NCBI GenBank assembly: GCA_003151335.1
Contig: PLXE01000091.1
Location: 120,983-184,982, forward strand
Length of the DNA stretch: 64,000 nt
Source of the DNA: Acidobacteriaceae bacterium
GTDB lineage: Bacteria; Acidobacteriota; Terriglobia; Terriglobales; Acidobacteriaceae
Direction of reading: 5' to 3'
Shown here: in pieces, positions 51,299 through 60,899 of the stretch
How the letters are laid out: each line of letters opens with the position of its first letter
How positions within the stretch are numbered: position 1 is the stretch's first letter
Made by a program: the position numbers and the translations under genes
Notes under the pieces: model-generated
What the model saw: the letters and a program-made list of their open reading frames with translations, nothing else
Database searches by the model: none
What the model was told of the DNA's origin: nothing

Positions 51299-52576
51299 AT
51301 GATGGAAAGCTCGAGAGTATCGGAAGCGCCCGCCGCCAGCGGCGCCGGAGTTTACGATCGCGATGTGCTGTCGAACCTGCCGCCTGCCGTCGAAGGCCCC
51401 AGAGAGGCCGATGCGATTGCCGTGTTGCAGGTGCTCGCCAACAGCAAGATGCGCATCTTGAAGGTGACGCTGGTTGCTGCCCTGCTGGCCCTCGTCGTTG
51501 CCCTGCTGCTGCCCAAGATGTACACCGCAACCACGACGGTTTTGCCGCCGCAGCAAAATCAACCGAGCGCGATCGCCATGCTGGGGCAGCTGGGGGCCGT
51601 TGCCGGGCTGGGTTCGGCGGACCTGGGACTGAAGAACCCTGACGATCTGTTCGTGGCCATGCTGGGGAGCCGCACCATTGAAGACCGCCTCATCGACCGC
51701 TTTGATCTGCGCCGGGTGTACTCGGTCAAGCAGTATCAGGCAGCGCGTAAGGAACTCGCCAAGCGTAGCGACATCGTTGCAGAAAAGGAAGGATTGATTT
51801 CCATCTCGGTTACCGATGGCGACCCCAAGCGGGCTGCTGAGCTGGCCAATGCGTACGTGGATTTGCTGCATGAGCTCAACGGCAACTTGGCCATCACCGA
51901 AGCGGGCCAACGGCGCGTGTTCTATCAGCAACAACTCGACACCGAACGCGAAGCCCTCGCCCAGGCGGAAGTGGCCTTGAAGCAGGTGGAAGAAAAGAGC
52001 GGCCTCATCCAGCCCGACGCCCAGGGCAGGGCCATCGTCTCGGCGGTGGCCGACATGCGCGCGCAGGTGGCCATTCACGAGGTGCAACTGCAGGCCATGC
52101 GCACCTACGCGACCGAGAGTAACCCTGATGTGAAACGGGCGCAGCAGGAACTGGCCGGTTTACGAGCACAATTGGCCAAGCTGGAGCGCAATACAGGCGA
52201 ACTGGGAAACGGTAACCTGCAAGTGCCCACTCGCCAGTTGCCCGCCGTGGAATTGGAGTATCTCCGCCAGTTGCGGGACGTCAAATACCACGAGGCGCTC
52301 TACGAGTTTCTGAGCAAGCAACTGGAGGCCTCCCGCATCGACGAAGCCAAGGATGCCATCCTGGTGCAAGTGGTGGACAAAGCAGTCCTACCGGAAAGGA
52401 AGTCGAGTCCCAAGCGGGCCCTCATCGTGTTAGTCACGTCGGCAGTCGCCTTCCTGCTGTCCTGTCTGGGCGTACTTATCATGGAGACGCTGAGGCGCAA
52501 GCAGGAAGATCCCATCGAGCGTGCGCGTCTGGCGCAGCTACGGCAGTCGTTGAAATTCTCATCCTGGAACTCATGA
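51299..52576 (+). CDS. Wzz-type chain-length determinant/polysaccharide co-polymerase
   Basis: This 425-residue protein has two membrane helices near the ends (about 57-78 and 375-398) around a periplasmic coiled-coil: TTTVLPPQQNQPSAIAMLGQ, DDLFVAMLGSRTIEDRLIDR, and long helices with REALAQAEVALKQVEEKSGL. This is the topology of Wzz/PCP-1 and GumC-like proteins, without an attached kinase domain. It sets sugar-chain length with Wzy. CGGAG lies about 11 nt before the ATG at 51299. The stop overlaps the next start (ATGA). Confidence 0.9.
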   Translation: MMESSRVSEAPAASGAGVYDRDVLSNLPPAVEGPREADAIAVLQVLANSKMRILKVTLVAALLALVVALLLPKMYTATTTVLPPQQNQPSAIAMLGQLGAVAGLGSADLGLKNPDDLFVAMLGSRTIEDRLIDRFDLRRVYSVKQYQAARKELAKRSDIVAEKEGLISISVTDGDPKRAAELANAYVDLLHELNGNLAITEAGQRRVFYQQQLDTEREALAQAEVALKQVEEKSGLIQPDAQGRAIVSAVADMRAQVAIHEVQLQAMRTYATESNPDVKRAQQELAGLRAQLAKLERNTGELGNGNLQVPTRQLPAVELEYLRQLRDVKYHEALYEFLSKQLEASRIDEAKDAILVQVVDKAVLPERKSSPKRALIVLVTSAVAFLLSCLGVLIMETLRRKQEDPIERARLAQLRQSLKFSSWNS

Positions 52577-54009
52577 GCACCGCGACGCAATCCATCCCGG
52601 CGTTTGTGCCCGCATCCCGGCCAATACCAGCAGCTGCTTTTGAGGTGCTGGGCTATCTGTCGGTGGTGGGAATTGCGACGCTGTGTTTTGTGCTGAGATG
52701 GCTCAGTCCGAACGGCGCCGTGGTCATTACAGTAGTGCTGCTCGCCGCGCTAATCGTGCTGTCGTGGGTGCGCTTCGATCGAGGGCGGCACCCGTGCTTC
52801 CTATTCCTTTGCATGCTGATGCTGTTTCAGGGAGGCCGCCTGATCGGGTACTGTCTTGGCAGGATTGCGGACCCGTTCCTGGTGGAAGCAATGGTTGACG
52901 CTCCTTTCGGGATATCAAGGGACCAGGCTGGCATCGTCATGTTGAGCATTGTCCTATCGGCGATCTGTGTCTATGCCCCTTGCCGGTGGAATTACCGGCG
53001 GATCTCCCCGCCAACTGATGTTGCAGTCCGCCGGTATTTGCCTTACCTACACTTGGTTTTCTTTTCCAGCCTGCCCTTCCTGCTCTACAAGAATTACCTC
53101 TACTATCGGTACATCCGGGGGCACGGCGGATACATGGTTTTCTTCAGTGACTACGGTCACCTCGCCGCAAGCGTTCCTCTTGTTGTCCGAGCCGTGGCGT
53201 TGTTGACTCTTCCTGTTCTAGTGGCGATTTTTGTCTTCGAAAATAGAAAGAAACTCCTTTACACGGTGGTGGCCCTTTACTTCTGCAGCAGTGTGGTGAT
53301 CTTGCTGACGGGTACGCGAATGGGACTGTTCAGCTTGATTCTGACCCTCTGGTACGTGGCGAGAATTAAGTCCACAAGAGATACCCGCATCTGGCGCGTC
53401 GTGGTTCTGGCTGCTGCGCTGGTCGTGGTGGCGAATCTGATAGGCCTTGCGCGTTCTGGGGAAGACGGCGAGGGCCGTTCCGCGGTAGATCCCGTGGGCT
53501 TTATCGCTACGCAGGGAGTATCACTTGCCGTCACCGAAGTCGCTGTAGTGCACAGAAATCTGTTCAAACCGTATGTTGTTTCTTACCTGCTACATGAGCT
53601 ACAAATCGAATTTATCTCTAGCGACGTGTCTAGTTACTTTCGTGGACGGCAGTTCGGCTTTGACGTCTCAGTTTTCCTGAATCCATACATGTTTAAGCAA
53701 GGTTTCGCCACTTCAGGTGCATACGTCGGGGAGGCCTATGTCGTCGGTGGAATCCTTGGCGTGATTGTGATTTCGCTCCTTATTGGCGGCGGGCTCCGCT
53801 TCATGCATGCGAGTAGCCGGAATGCCGAAATGCTGTTATTGGTGGCTTTAGCCCTTCCGGAAGTCCTATTATTGCCAAGGGGGTATCTCCTGGGCTGGGG
53901 ATCTGCGTTGATTAGAGCATTCGTCCTGCTGGTGCCGCTTGCCCTCGGGTGGAGTTTGTACCAATTGGTGACCTCCGTCGTCAAGACTCCATTGATAAAG
54001 TGCGAGTAA
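52573..54009 (+). CDS. Wzy-like oligosaccharide repeat unit polymerase
   Basis: This 478-residue protein has 11-12 hydrophobic segments and one large periplasmic loop (about 330-400) with SSDVSSYFRGRQFGFDVSVF. The segment LTGTRMGLFSLILTLWYVAR resembles the conserved Arg region of O-antigen polymerases. It overlaps the Wzz-like gene by 4 nt, which supports joint work in polymer assembly. GC content falls in this gene and in the two that follow, suggesting acquisition. Confidence 0.78.
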   Translation: MSTATQSIPAFVPASRPIPAAAFEVLGYLSVVGIATLCFVLRWLSPNGAVVITVVLLAALIVLSWVRFDRGRHPCFLFLCMLMLFQGGRLIGYCLGRIADPFLVEAMVDAPFGISRDQAGIVMLSIVLSAICVYAPCRWNYRRISPPTDVAVRRYLPYLHLVFFSSLPFLLYKNYLYYRYIRGHGGYMVFFSDYGHLAASVPLVVRAVALLTLPVLVAIFVFENRKKLLYTVVALYFCSSVVILLTGTRMGLFSLILTLWYVARIKSTRDTRIWRVVVLAAALVVVANLIGLARSGEDGEGRSAVDPVGFIATQGVSLAVTEVAVVHRNLFKPYVVSYLLHELQIEFISSDVSSYFRGRQFGFDVSVFLNPYMFKQGFATSGAYVGEAYVVGGILGVIVISLLIGGGLRFMHASSRNAEMLLLVALALPEVLLLPRGYLLGWGSALIRAFVLLVPLALGWSLYQLVTSVVKTPLIKCE

Positions 54010-54052
54010 GTCGAAACAGTCCAGCCGATCCCCAACCCAGAAGAGAGCTTAC

Positions 54053-54913
54053 TTGCCCGATAGCGACCTAAAGTTCTCGTTGATTCTCGCGACTGTAGGC
54101 CGGACTGAGGACGTCGCCAATTTTCTAGCCCACTTAGCCTCGCAGTCTTACCGGTGTTTTGAATTGGTTGTGGTTGACCAAAACCAAGACGACAGGCTAA
54201 CACCAGTGCTCGCGAGTTATTCCGCGAGATTCCCACTCCAGCGTTGCAGGTCAGCCCCGGGACTCTCTCTCGCCCGCAATGTTGGTCTCAAGCGTGCGAA
54301 CGGCAATGTCATTGCATTTCCCGACGATGACTGCTGGTACCCACCTGACTTACTCGGTCGGGTTGCACACGCCCTGATTGTGCATCCCGAATTAGGCGGG
54401 GTCACGGGAAGGCCAGTCGACAAATCGTTCTCCCGCTTTCACAAGGATTCGGGTCCAATCAACAAGCACAACGTTTTCCTCCGCTGCTCTTCGGTCACGA
54501 TGTTCCTCCGCAGGAGTGTCGTCGATGCGGTTGGGGAGTTCGATGAAAACTTGGGAGTTGGCAGTACAGGTGGGAGAATCGCGGGGGAAGAAACCGACTA
54601 TCTTCTTCGCGCATTGGAAGCTGGCTTTCAATTTTATTTCGACGCTGATATTGAGGTGTTTCATCGCGAACCAGCGTTGTTATACGACCGCAAGTCCGAC
54701 AGGAAGGCGCGCGCGTATAACACGGCATTGGGATATTTGCTGCGGAAATACCGGTATCCTTTTTGGTATGTTGGGAGGACTTGGTTGCGCTCGCTCGGAG
54801 GTGCCGGCGTTTCGGTTCTCGCCTGGAATTTTCCCAAGGCTCGTTATCATGTTGCTGTCCTCGAGGGCAGAATCGCGGGTTGGCTGAATGCAAAACGCTC
54901 TACGAATAAATAG
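54053..54913 (+). CDS. family 2 glycosyltransferase
   Basis: This 286-residue protein probably starts at a TTG (AGAGAG upstream). GT-A fold marks: FSLILATVGRTEDVANFLAH, ELVVVDQNQDDRLTPV, LARNVGLKRANGNVIAFPDD with metal-binding Asp pair, and EETDYLLRALEAGFQFYFD. The donor and acceptor are unknown. It is one of the less GC-rich genes of the locus. Confidence 0.88.
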   Translation: MPDSDLKFSLILATVGRTEDVANFLAHLASQSYRCFELVVVDQNQDDRLTPVLASYSARFPLQRCRSAPGLSLARNVGLKRANGNVIAFPDDDCWYPPDLLGRVAHALIVHPELGGVTGRPVDKSFSRFHKDSGPINKHNVFLRCSSVTMFLRRSVVDAVGEFDENLGVGSTGGRIAGEETDYLLRALEAGFQFYFDADIEVFHREPALLYDRKSDRKARAYNTALGYLLRKYRYPFWYVGRTWLRSLGGAGVSVLAWNFPKARYHVAVLEGRIAGWLNAKRSTNK

Positions 54914-54947
54914 CCTCAGAAGGCAATAGTCTGCAAGCGGAGGTTGT

Positions 54948-55721
54948 GTGGAAAGACTGAAAGCGGCTATTTCACCGTTTGTCCCTTACCGCGTGAAAAG
55001 AGCTTTGCTTGCCACCGTGCTGTTCGATCGTCCGTCGAAATTGGTTCTTGGGTCGTTTGGCCCTTTCGAGATTGCGTTTAGAAGGGGCACGGCCGATGAG
55101 GCAGTTATTAAAGAGAGCTTCGACCGGGATACGCTTCTAGCAGGCGTTCCGGAGTATAAACCTGCCAGCGACCATATCGTCATTGATGTGGGCGCCCACA
55201 TCGGCGCATTCTCTCTGCTGGCATCCTCCAAGGTCCCGCAAGGCAAGGTGTTTGCCATTGAAGCGAGCGCGGATACCTTCGACTTCTTGCGCATCAATGT
55301 AGCTTTGAATCGGACCACAAACATCTCCGCCCACCGCCTTGCATTGTTGGACAAGCGCGGTACCTGCACTTTGCACCACGATGCAGGAAACTGGGGACAT
55401 TCCGTGGTGAAGCGTCTCTCCCATCGTAGTGAGTTGGTCGAATGCTGCAGCTTGGCAGAATTCATGGACGACAATGCAATTAGGCATTGTGACTTCATTA
55501 AGCTGAACTGCGAGGGCGCTGAATTCCCAATTTTGCTGAGTGCGTCTGGGAACACCCTCCGGAAGTTCTCTTTCATGTTGGTGCTCTATCATTGCGACCT
55601 ATGGCGTGCCAACACGGAGGCCGACCTCGTAGAGCACCTGCGAGCCAATGGATTTGAGTGTGCGATCCGGAACCGGACGGAGAAGCGTGGATGGATTATC
55701 GCCCAGAATGCAGGCTCATAG
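54948..55721 (+). CDS. FkbM-family methyltransferase
   Basis: This 257-residue protein starts at a GTG with GCGGAGG 5 nt upstream. AdoMet motif IVIDVGAHIGAFSLLASSKV is followed by GKVFAIEASADTFDFLRINV, LLDKRGTCTLHHDAG, and DFIKLNCEGAEFPILLSAS, all FkbM hallmarks. These enzymes O-methylate sugars or antibiotics. Here it probably decorates the polysaccharide. Confidence 0.9.
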   Translation: MERLKAAISPFVPYRVKRALLATVLFDRPSKLVLGSFGPFEIAFRRGTADEAVIKESFDRDTLLAGVPEYKPASDHIVIDVGAHIGAFSLLASSKVPQGKVFAIEASADTFDFLRINVALNRTTNISAHRLALLDKRGTCTLHHDAGNWGHSVVKRLSHRSELVECCSLAEFMDDNAIRHCDFIKLNCEGAEFPILLSASGNTLRKFSFMLVLYHCDLWRANTEADLVEHLRANGFECAIRNRTEKRGWIIAQNAGS

Positions 55722-55742
55722 TTCAGCGTCACCTCGCATGAA

Positions 55743-57002
55743 ATGACAACCTCACCCGGTAAATATCTTCGCAGCGTTTTCCATCTCGGGTCAGGTGAAG
55801 CTCTGGGTCGCGTGGCGAACGTCGCTATCGTGATGTTGCTGGGGCATCGTTTTGGTGTGGTGGTGCTGGGAATCTACTCGCTGGGCACAACCCTGTCTGC
55901 CTACATGCAGCCCGCCATAGATTTCGGTCTGAAGCATATTGGGGCGAGGTTAGTGGCGCAATTTCCGGCTTCATCGGCGGATATCGTCCGCCGGGTGCAG
56001 CGTCGCCGCGCCGTGATGGCCACGGTCGCACTGCCGCTGATTGCCATCTACGCGGGTTTTACCAGTCTTCCTCTGGACATGAAGGTTTTCCTCTTCGTGT
56101 TTGCCGGTATCGCTGCCCTGTACGCCGCTTCACTGGAGTGGGTAGCCTGGGGCAAGGAACAGCTTTGGCTGGTCGGGTGGTCCAAGGCCGTGGTGCCGAT
56201 CAGTATCCTGATGTTTCTAGCAGCCGGGTCGTTGCACGGGCAAAGCATCTTTCGCTGGGCGATCGCTGGCAATGCCGCCGGGTATATCCTGCAGAGCATC
56301 CTTTTCTGGATTTGGTGGAGGCGGCATAGGACGGACGAGGAAGGTACGGCAGAAGACCGGGACGCCATTCGCGATGCGCTGGCGTGGCGGCGCACCAGCG
56401 TAATGGGCCTGGCTTGGTTTAGCAACCTTGCGTTCGTCTCTGTAGACATGCTCATGCTCGGCTTGCTGGCAAATGCCGAGCAGGTAGGACTGTACAGCGC
56501 GGCCTATCGAGTGCTCAACCAGGTGCTGGTCACGTACTATCTCTTCGTGAATGCGCTGTACCCGCGATTTGCTCAGCACTCGTTGAAACAGCGGCTGGCG
56601 ATGCTGCGAGTGCACATTCTGCTGCCGTTATTCGGTGTAGGTGTTGCTGTCGCCGCGCTGGTCACTGTTTTCCGTCGTCCTGTGCTGACCGTTCTATTTG
56701 GGCAGGGCTTTGTCGCATCGGCGCCGTTGTTACTGGTGCTGGCCTGCGCCATTCCCGTGGACTTCCTGGTGTCTTACCTAAGCAGCGCCTATATTGCCTG
56801 GTCCATGGAGCGCCATATGCTGAAATGTGCGTTGCTGGCTGCGGGGACCGATGTCGTGCTAAACCTCTACGGGATTCCTCGCTACGGCGCGATGGCCGCA
56901 GCCGTCAACACGGTGATCTCCTACCTCGTGTACCTCGCTGCCCTGTCCTTCGTTGCTCGCCGCGTCTCTCGTGAGGGCGATACGCTTCCGCAAACAGCCT
57001 AG
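55743..57002 (+). CDS. Wzx-like polysaccharide flippase (copy 1)
   Basis: This 419-residue protein has 10-12 membrane helices. The N-terminus SGEALGRVANVAIVMLLGHR then FGVVVLGIYSLGTT and FGLKHIGARLVAQF is typical of the MATE/PST flippase superfamily, and the second half starts with GLAWFSNLAFVSVDMLMLGL. It moves lipid-linked sugar units across the membrane. It is clearly paralogous to the protein at 61894. The stop overlaps that of the next gene by 4 nt. Confidence 0.88.
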   Translation: MTTSPGKYLRSVFHLGSGEALGRVANVAIVMLLGHRFGVVVLGIYSLGTTLSAYMQPAIDFGLKHIGARLVAQFPASSADIVRRVQRRRAVMATVALPLIAIYAGFTSLPLDMKVFLFVFAGIAALYAASLEWVAWGKEQLWLVGWSKAVVPISILMFLAAGSLHGQSIFRWAIAGNAAGYILQSILFWIWWRRHRTDEEGTAEDRDAIRDALAWRRTSVMGLAWFSNLAFVSVDMLMLGLLANAEQVGLYSAAYRVLNQVLVTYYLFVNALYPRFAQHSLKQRLAMLRVHILLPLFGVGVAVAALVTVFRRPVLTVLFGQGFVASAPLLLVLACAIPVDFLVSYLSSAYIAWSMERHMLKCALLAAGTDVVLNLYGIPRYGAMAAAVNTVISYLVYLAALSFVARRVSREGDTLPQTA

Positions 57003-58099
57003 GACGAGCCGAGCAGTATCTTCCACAGCTCCGACCAGTTCCGTGCATAAGGCGGATTGATCGCCACATCGGGTGACCGCTGAAAGATTGCCTCGCCCTT
57101 CGCCGCTTGCATCATCAGATCCGCAAGTGCATTGGCGTCATGAGGGTCGAAGAACCGGACTTTGCCAGACCCCGCCGCGGTTTCGTGTGCATAGGGCAAA
57201 TCGGCCAGCAGCATTGGTTTACCAAAAAGGCGGAATTCGCTGATCGGCAGGCCCCACGTCTCAAGTCGGGAAGGGAACAGCAGGCAGTCGGCTTCATCGT
57301 ATAGATCAAAAATACGTTCACGCGCAAGCAGACCTAGCCAGCGTACCGATCGCACGTCCGCGAATTCTTTCTGCACGTGTGCGGCGTACTTATTCACCGA
57401 CGCATCGAAGGTTAGCCAGAGCTCGAATTGATTGAAACCTCGGCTTTCCAAAATCCGCGCCGCTTTCAGGCACAGTTCCGGGTTCTTATACGTGCGGGGA
57501 AACATGGGGTAGAAGAAACGGAATGGCCGGTTCATCACTTCATCCGGGGACTTTCGGGAGGCGGTCGGCGGGTTCAGTGCCGGATGAGCGACGACAACAT
57601 TCTTTGTGCCATAGAGACGCATGAAGCTCTCGCGAATCCAATCTTGCTGCACAATTACGTAATTGTTGGCGTGAATGTTGATCCGATAGAGGAAGCGGTA
57701 GAAAAACGTAAATAATCCGAACCGCCAGTCTAAGAAGAACTCAGGAATCGTTGTACGGTAGAACAGTGAGGGATTTTGACAATACACGGCCCGAGTTTCG
57801 GCGGACACGTTGGGAGTGATGTCGTGCATTGAGAGCCAGAGTTTGGGCTTCAGTCGCGCACTGATTCCTCTCGCAGTCCAGTATTCAAAGCGTACACGGG
57901 CTAGCCATGAACGCATGATATTGGGATATTCGAAGTAGGTAACACCTGCAATGTCGAACAGATCGCGGCGCTTAACCAGCGCGACGATTTCGTATTGGTC
58001 ACCGTATTCCCGCGCCAGCGACGCTAGCGCATCGCGGAAAACAGACAGCGCACCTACCTCCCTCACGTTGACGCCAGAAAGGACAATTCTTGGTTTCAA
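56999..58099 (-). CDS. family 4 glycosyltransferase (GT-B)
   Basis: This 366-residue protein starts MKPRIVLSGVNVREVGALSV. The C-terminal domain shows RPFRFFYPMFPRTYKNPELC, then VRSVRWLGLLARERIFDLYD and EADCLLFPSRLETWGLPISE, the E-x7-E region of GT4 enzymes. It lies opposite to its neighbours, so the locus is not a single operon. The sugar transferred is unknown. Confidence 0.88.
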   Translation of the reverse strand: MKPRIVLSGVNVREVGALSVFRDALASLAREYGDQYEIVALVKRRDLFDIAGVTYFEYPNIMRSWLARVRFEYWTARGISARLKPKLWLSMHDITPNVSAETRAVYCQNPSLFYRTTIPEFFLDWRFGLFTFFYRFLYRINIHANNYVIVQQDWIRESFMRLYGTKNVVVAHPALNPPTASRKSPDEVMNRPFRFFYPMFPRTYKNPELCLKAARILESRGFNQFELWLTFDASVNKYAAHVQKEFADVRSVRWLGLLARERIFDLYDEADCLLFPSRLETWGLPISEFRLFGKPMLLADLPYAHETAAGSGKVRFFDPHDANALADLMMQAAKGEAIFQRSPDVAINPPYARNWSELWKILLGSS

Positions 58100-58439
58100 G
58101 CTGTTATCCCTGCGAGAACCAGTTGTGCGTATACGGATACCCTAACAGCCCGTGGTGAAAGTGATGTCATTCAGAAAACAGCGAGTAAGACATAAATCGC
58201 ACCCAATGAATACAGGCACTTACGACCGACGCTGCGGCCTAGCTTGCGGGTTCGAGAGTTTCACCACAGGCTGCTAAGCGCGTGCACATTCGTCATAAGA
58301 CAGAAGACTGTTGCTGCTGAGGCCGATTTTATATGAAAGCCGTTCTCCGCGCAGGAGGCGGGATTGGTTGCCGAAATTGGACTGGCGCGGTCGGTCGTAA
58401 CTATCCCGAGGGTTACGGATGGGCTATTGGCGGAGGCGT
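58100..58439. other. non-coding or decayed stretch
   Basis: No gene is supported. The end of this stretch may contain a worn part of the glycosyltransferase whose tail is recognisable just downstream. Confidence 0.4.
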
Positions 58440-58640
58440 ACGGTTCCTGAGGTTTCTCGCGACGCTCCTTTCTATTTCGATCCCGAAGAAGATGGGTCGA
58501 TGCAGCGTGCGGTACTGTACGCTTTCAACAACGACGAGGCACGCGGGCAAGTGATCGAGCGTGGCCAAAAAGTCGCTGCGGACTACACGTGGGAAAAGTG
58601 CGGACAGCAAACCGTGGCACTGTATCGCGAGTGCCAATAG
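58440..58640 (+). pseudogene. C-terminal remnant of a family 4 glycosyltransferase
   Basis: The frame reads TVPEVSRDAPFYFDPEEDGS, then MQRAVLYAFNNDEARGQVIE and YTWEKCGQQTVALYRECQ. This matches the last 65 residues of many GT4 enzymes (PEVxGDAAxYFDPxDxxSM ... FxWxxxAxxTxxLYR). The catalytic part is missing, so it is a leftover of a lost gene. Confidence 0.7.
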
Positions 58641-58645
58641 AACGC

Positions 58646-59671
58646 ATGCAGCCCAGGAGCATTCGATCGACTCCGCGACCAAGCTGTTATCTGTGCGGAC
58701 AACCTGGGGCGCATCTGTATGAAGGATTGGCAGACCGGATGTTCGATACGCCCGGTGTTTGGAACATCCAGCGTTGCAGCAATACCCAATGTCAACTGGT
58801 GTGGCTGGATCCGCGCCCTGTGGAATCGGACCTGGGCAAGCTGTATGAGTCGTACTATACCCACGAGGGAGCTCCGAAACATGCGCAAGCGGAAGCCAAT
58901 CTTGCGGCTCGGCTGCGATGGTTTGTGAAGTTCGGTTGCTTTCCCGGGACCGGCGCGGAGAGGCACGAACTGGGCTTGGTTCTCAAGGGATTCCAGCGTC
59001 TGGCCAGTTTTATACTTCCACCCTTGGTTGCCGATTTGCCGGCAGGTAAGCCGGGCAGGTTGCTGGATCTGGGCTGTGGCGACGGCGATCTTATCCGCGC
59101 TGCTCAGGACCGGGGATGGAACGCTGAAGGAGTAGATTTTGATCCCGCCGGCGTCGAATTTGCTCGCCGTCGAGGATTAAATGTCCACCTCGGGTCGCTG
59201 GTTAGCCAGGACTACGCAGCAGAGCAATTCGATGCGATCGTGATGAGTCACGTGGTCGAGCACCTTTCCGATCCAATTGGTGTGCTGCTGGAGTGCCATC
59301 GTGTCCTTAAGCCGGGCGGGCGTCTGATCCTGGCCACACCCAATGTCGGCAGTCAATTTCATCGGAAGTTTGGGAAACATTGGGTCCACCTCGATCCGCC
59401 GCGCCATTTATATCTTTTTGGGGTCAACACCTTGACCGAGGTCGTTCGCCGGTCACGGTTCAACAACCCACTGAAATGTTTCACGGTCTTAGGAGCGCCA
59501 TTTGCCTATGGCGCCAGCGAGCTTATCGGTCGCGATGGACACTTTACCGCCAGGCGCGACGGAACCATTGCTATCAACCTTCGGGCATACTCGATGATTC
59601 TTGTCGAACTGGCCAACCTCAAAGCCGGAAGACATCTTGGAGAAGAGCTTCGACTTGTGGTGGACAAGTGA
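58646..59671 (+). CDS. class I SAM-dependent methyltransferase with N-terminal zinc ribbon
   Basis: This 341-residue protein has CYLCGQPGAHLYEGLADRMF and RCSNTQCQLVWLDPRP near the N-terminus, a four-cysteine knuckle pair. AdoMet motifs follow: RLLDLGCGDGDLIRAAQDRG, FDAIVMSHVVEHLSDPIGVL and VLKPGGRLILATPN. Such zinc-ribbon methyltransferases occur in surface-sugar loci. The ATG at 58646 is chosen; it begins right after the glycosyltransferase remnant. Confidence 0.88.
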   Translation: MQPRSIRSTPRPSCYLCGQPGAHLYEGLADRMFDTPGVWNIQRCSNTQCQLVWLDPRPVESDLGKLYESYYTHEGAPKHAQAEANLAARLRWFVKFGCFPGTGAERHELGLVLKGFQRLASFILPPLVADLPAGKPGRLLDLGCGDGDLIRAAQDRGWNAEGVDFDPAGVEFARRRGLNVHLGSLVSQDYAAEQFDAIVMSHVVEHLSDPIGVLLECHRVLKPGGRLILATPNVGSQFHRKFGKHWVHLDPPRHLYLFGVNTLTEVVRRSRFNNPLKCFTVLGAPFAYGASELIGRDGHFTARRDGTIAINLRAYSMILVELANLKAGRHLGEELRLVVDK

Positions 59672-59673
59672 GG

Positions 59674-59871
59674 ATGAGCGCTCGCCAACAGCCCCGAATC
59701 GGGAATAACGTCAGGATGGAAATGGGTTGCAAACGGCGTGGAGGCGTCCACCCCGGCAACAACGTGACCATCGGCTCGAATTCCGTTATCCTCAACTCAG
59801 TGGAACCGAAGCAAACGGTTTTTGGTGTGCCGGGGCGGGCCGGACAATCATCAGCATGGAAGTCAGAATGA
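59674..59871 (+). pseudogene. C-terminal remnant of a hexapeptide (serine acetyltransferase-like) acyltransferase
   Basis: The 65 residues include QPRIGNNVRMEMGCKRRGGV, then HPGNNVTIGSNSVILNSVEP and KQTVFGVPGR, the final coils of a left-handed beta-helix enzyme. The N-terminal helices and catalytic His are missing. GAGG lies just before its ATG and its stop overlaps the next start, so it may still be translated, but not as a complete enzyme. Confidence 0.65.
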
Positions 59872-60899
59872 CAGCACCTCTTCTCGATCTTACGGTCATC
59901 ATCCCCAGCTACAATACGCGAAAGCTGCTGCAAAACTGTCTCGACTCGATTTACCGGCACACCGACGGAATTACTTTTGAAGTCATATGTGTGGACGGCA
60001 ATTCGCCCGATGGCAGCGCCGATATGGTGGCCGAAGTCTTCCCGGATGTGATTTTGATCAGGAACACCGTCAATGAGTCGTATGCGAAAGGCGTAAACCA
60101 GGGCATTCGCCGATCGCGCGGGCGTTACGTGTGCCTGCTGGACAGCGACACCCTGATGATTGAGAACGCTCTGGGACCGTTAGTGCGCTTCATGGACGAA
60201 CATCCCGCGGCGGCGGTCTGCGGCCCCAAGCTGCTTAATCCCGATGGCAGCATCCAGCATCACATTCGCAGCTTCGCGAGCTTGGGTGTCTTCTTTTTGC
60301 AGACCCTCAATTGGCACAAGCTATTTCCCAAAAGCAAGTTGATGAACCGCTATTACAACACCGCCTTCGATTATTCCAAGGCACAGCCTGTGGAGAGCAT
60401 CGGCACGTCGGCGTACGTGATTCGCCGGTCCACTTGGGAAACCATCGGCCTGTTGGACGAGCGTTTTCGCTGGGCCATGCCCGATCTGGCCTACAACTAC
60501 ACGTTGCACCGGAAGGGTTACAAGTTGTTCTACACCCCCTGCGCGGCGGTGATTCACTTTAGCGGTAAGACAGCCAGTCAAGACGTGCTCAGGGCGCTTC
60601 GCGAGCAGCGTCAGGGACTGATCGATTTCAACGAGGCCTACGATTACTTCGGCAAGGGCCGGTTCACAAAAGCGCTGGTGCGTTTCGGAGTTCGCGCTCG
60701 TTACTGCACCAAGGTATTGGGATACTGCTTCGGCTCCGATAAGCGGGTCATCAAAGGGCCCGGCGCTCCCAGGAAGGAAATAGCCGCCCAGTCGGCGCTG
60801 GCGGTTGAACCGCGCGCCCGCGCAGCAAACCGGAAAGAGGCCACGCGTGCTGCCCTTTCTCAGTCCGGGTCAGAGGTAAAGTCCGTGCCCATCCAGTAG
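59868..60899 (+). CDS. family 2 glycosyltransferase
   Basis: This 343-residue protein starts MTAPLLDLTVIIPSYNTRKL. ICVDGNSPDGSADMVAEV replaces the usual DNxSxDG with DGNSPDG; RSRGRYVCLLDSDTLMIENA holds the metal site, and GTSAYVIRRSTWETIGLLDE the acceptor region. It resembles rhamnosyltransferase-type GT2 enzymes. The last 40 bases overlap the convergent gene. Confidence 0.9.
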   Translation: MTAPLLDLTVIIPSYNTRKLLQNCLDSIYRHTDGITFEVICVDGNSPDGSADMVAEVFPDVILIRNTVNESYAKGVNQGIRRSRGRYVCLLDSDTLMIENALGPLVRFMDEHPAAAVCGPKLLNPDGSIQHHIRSFASLGVFFLQTLNWHKLFPKSKLMNRYYNTAFDYSKAQPVESIGTSAYVIRRSTWETIGLLDERFRWAMPDLAYNYTLHRKGYKLFYTPCAAVIHFSGKTASQDVLRALREQRQGLIDFNEAYDYFGKGRFTKALVRFGVRARYCTKVLGYCFGSDKRVIKGPGAPRKEIAAQSALAVEPRARAANRKEATRAALSQSGSEVKSVPIQ

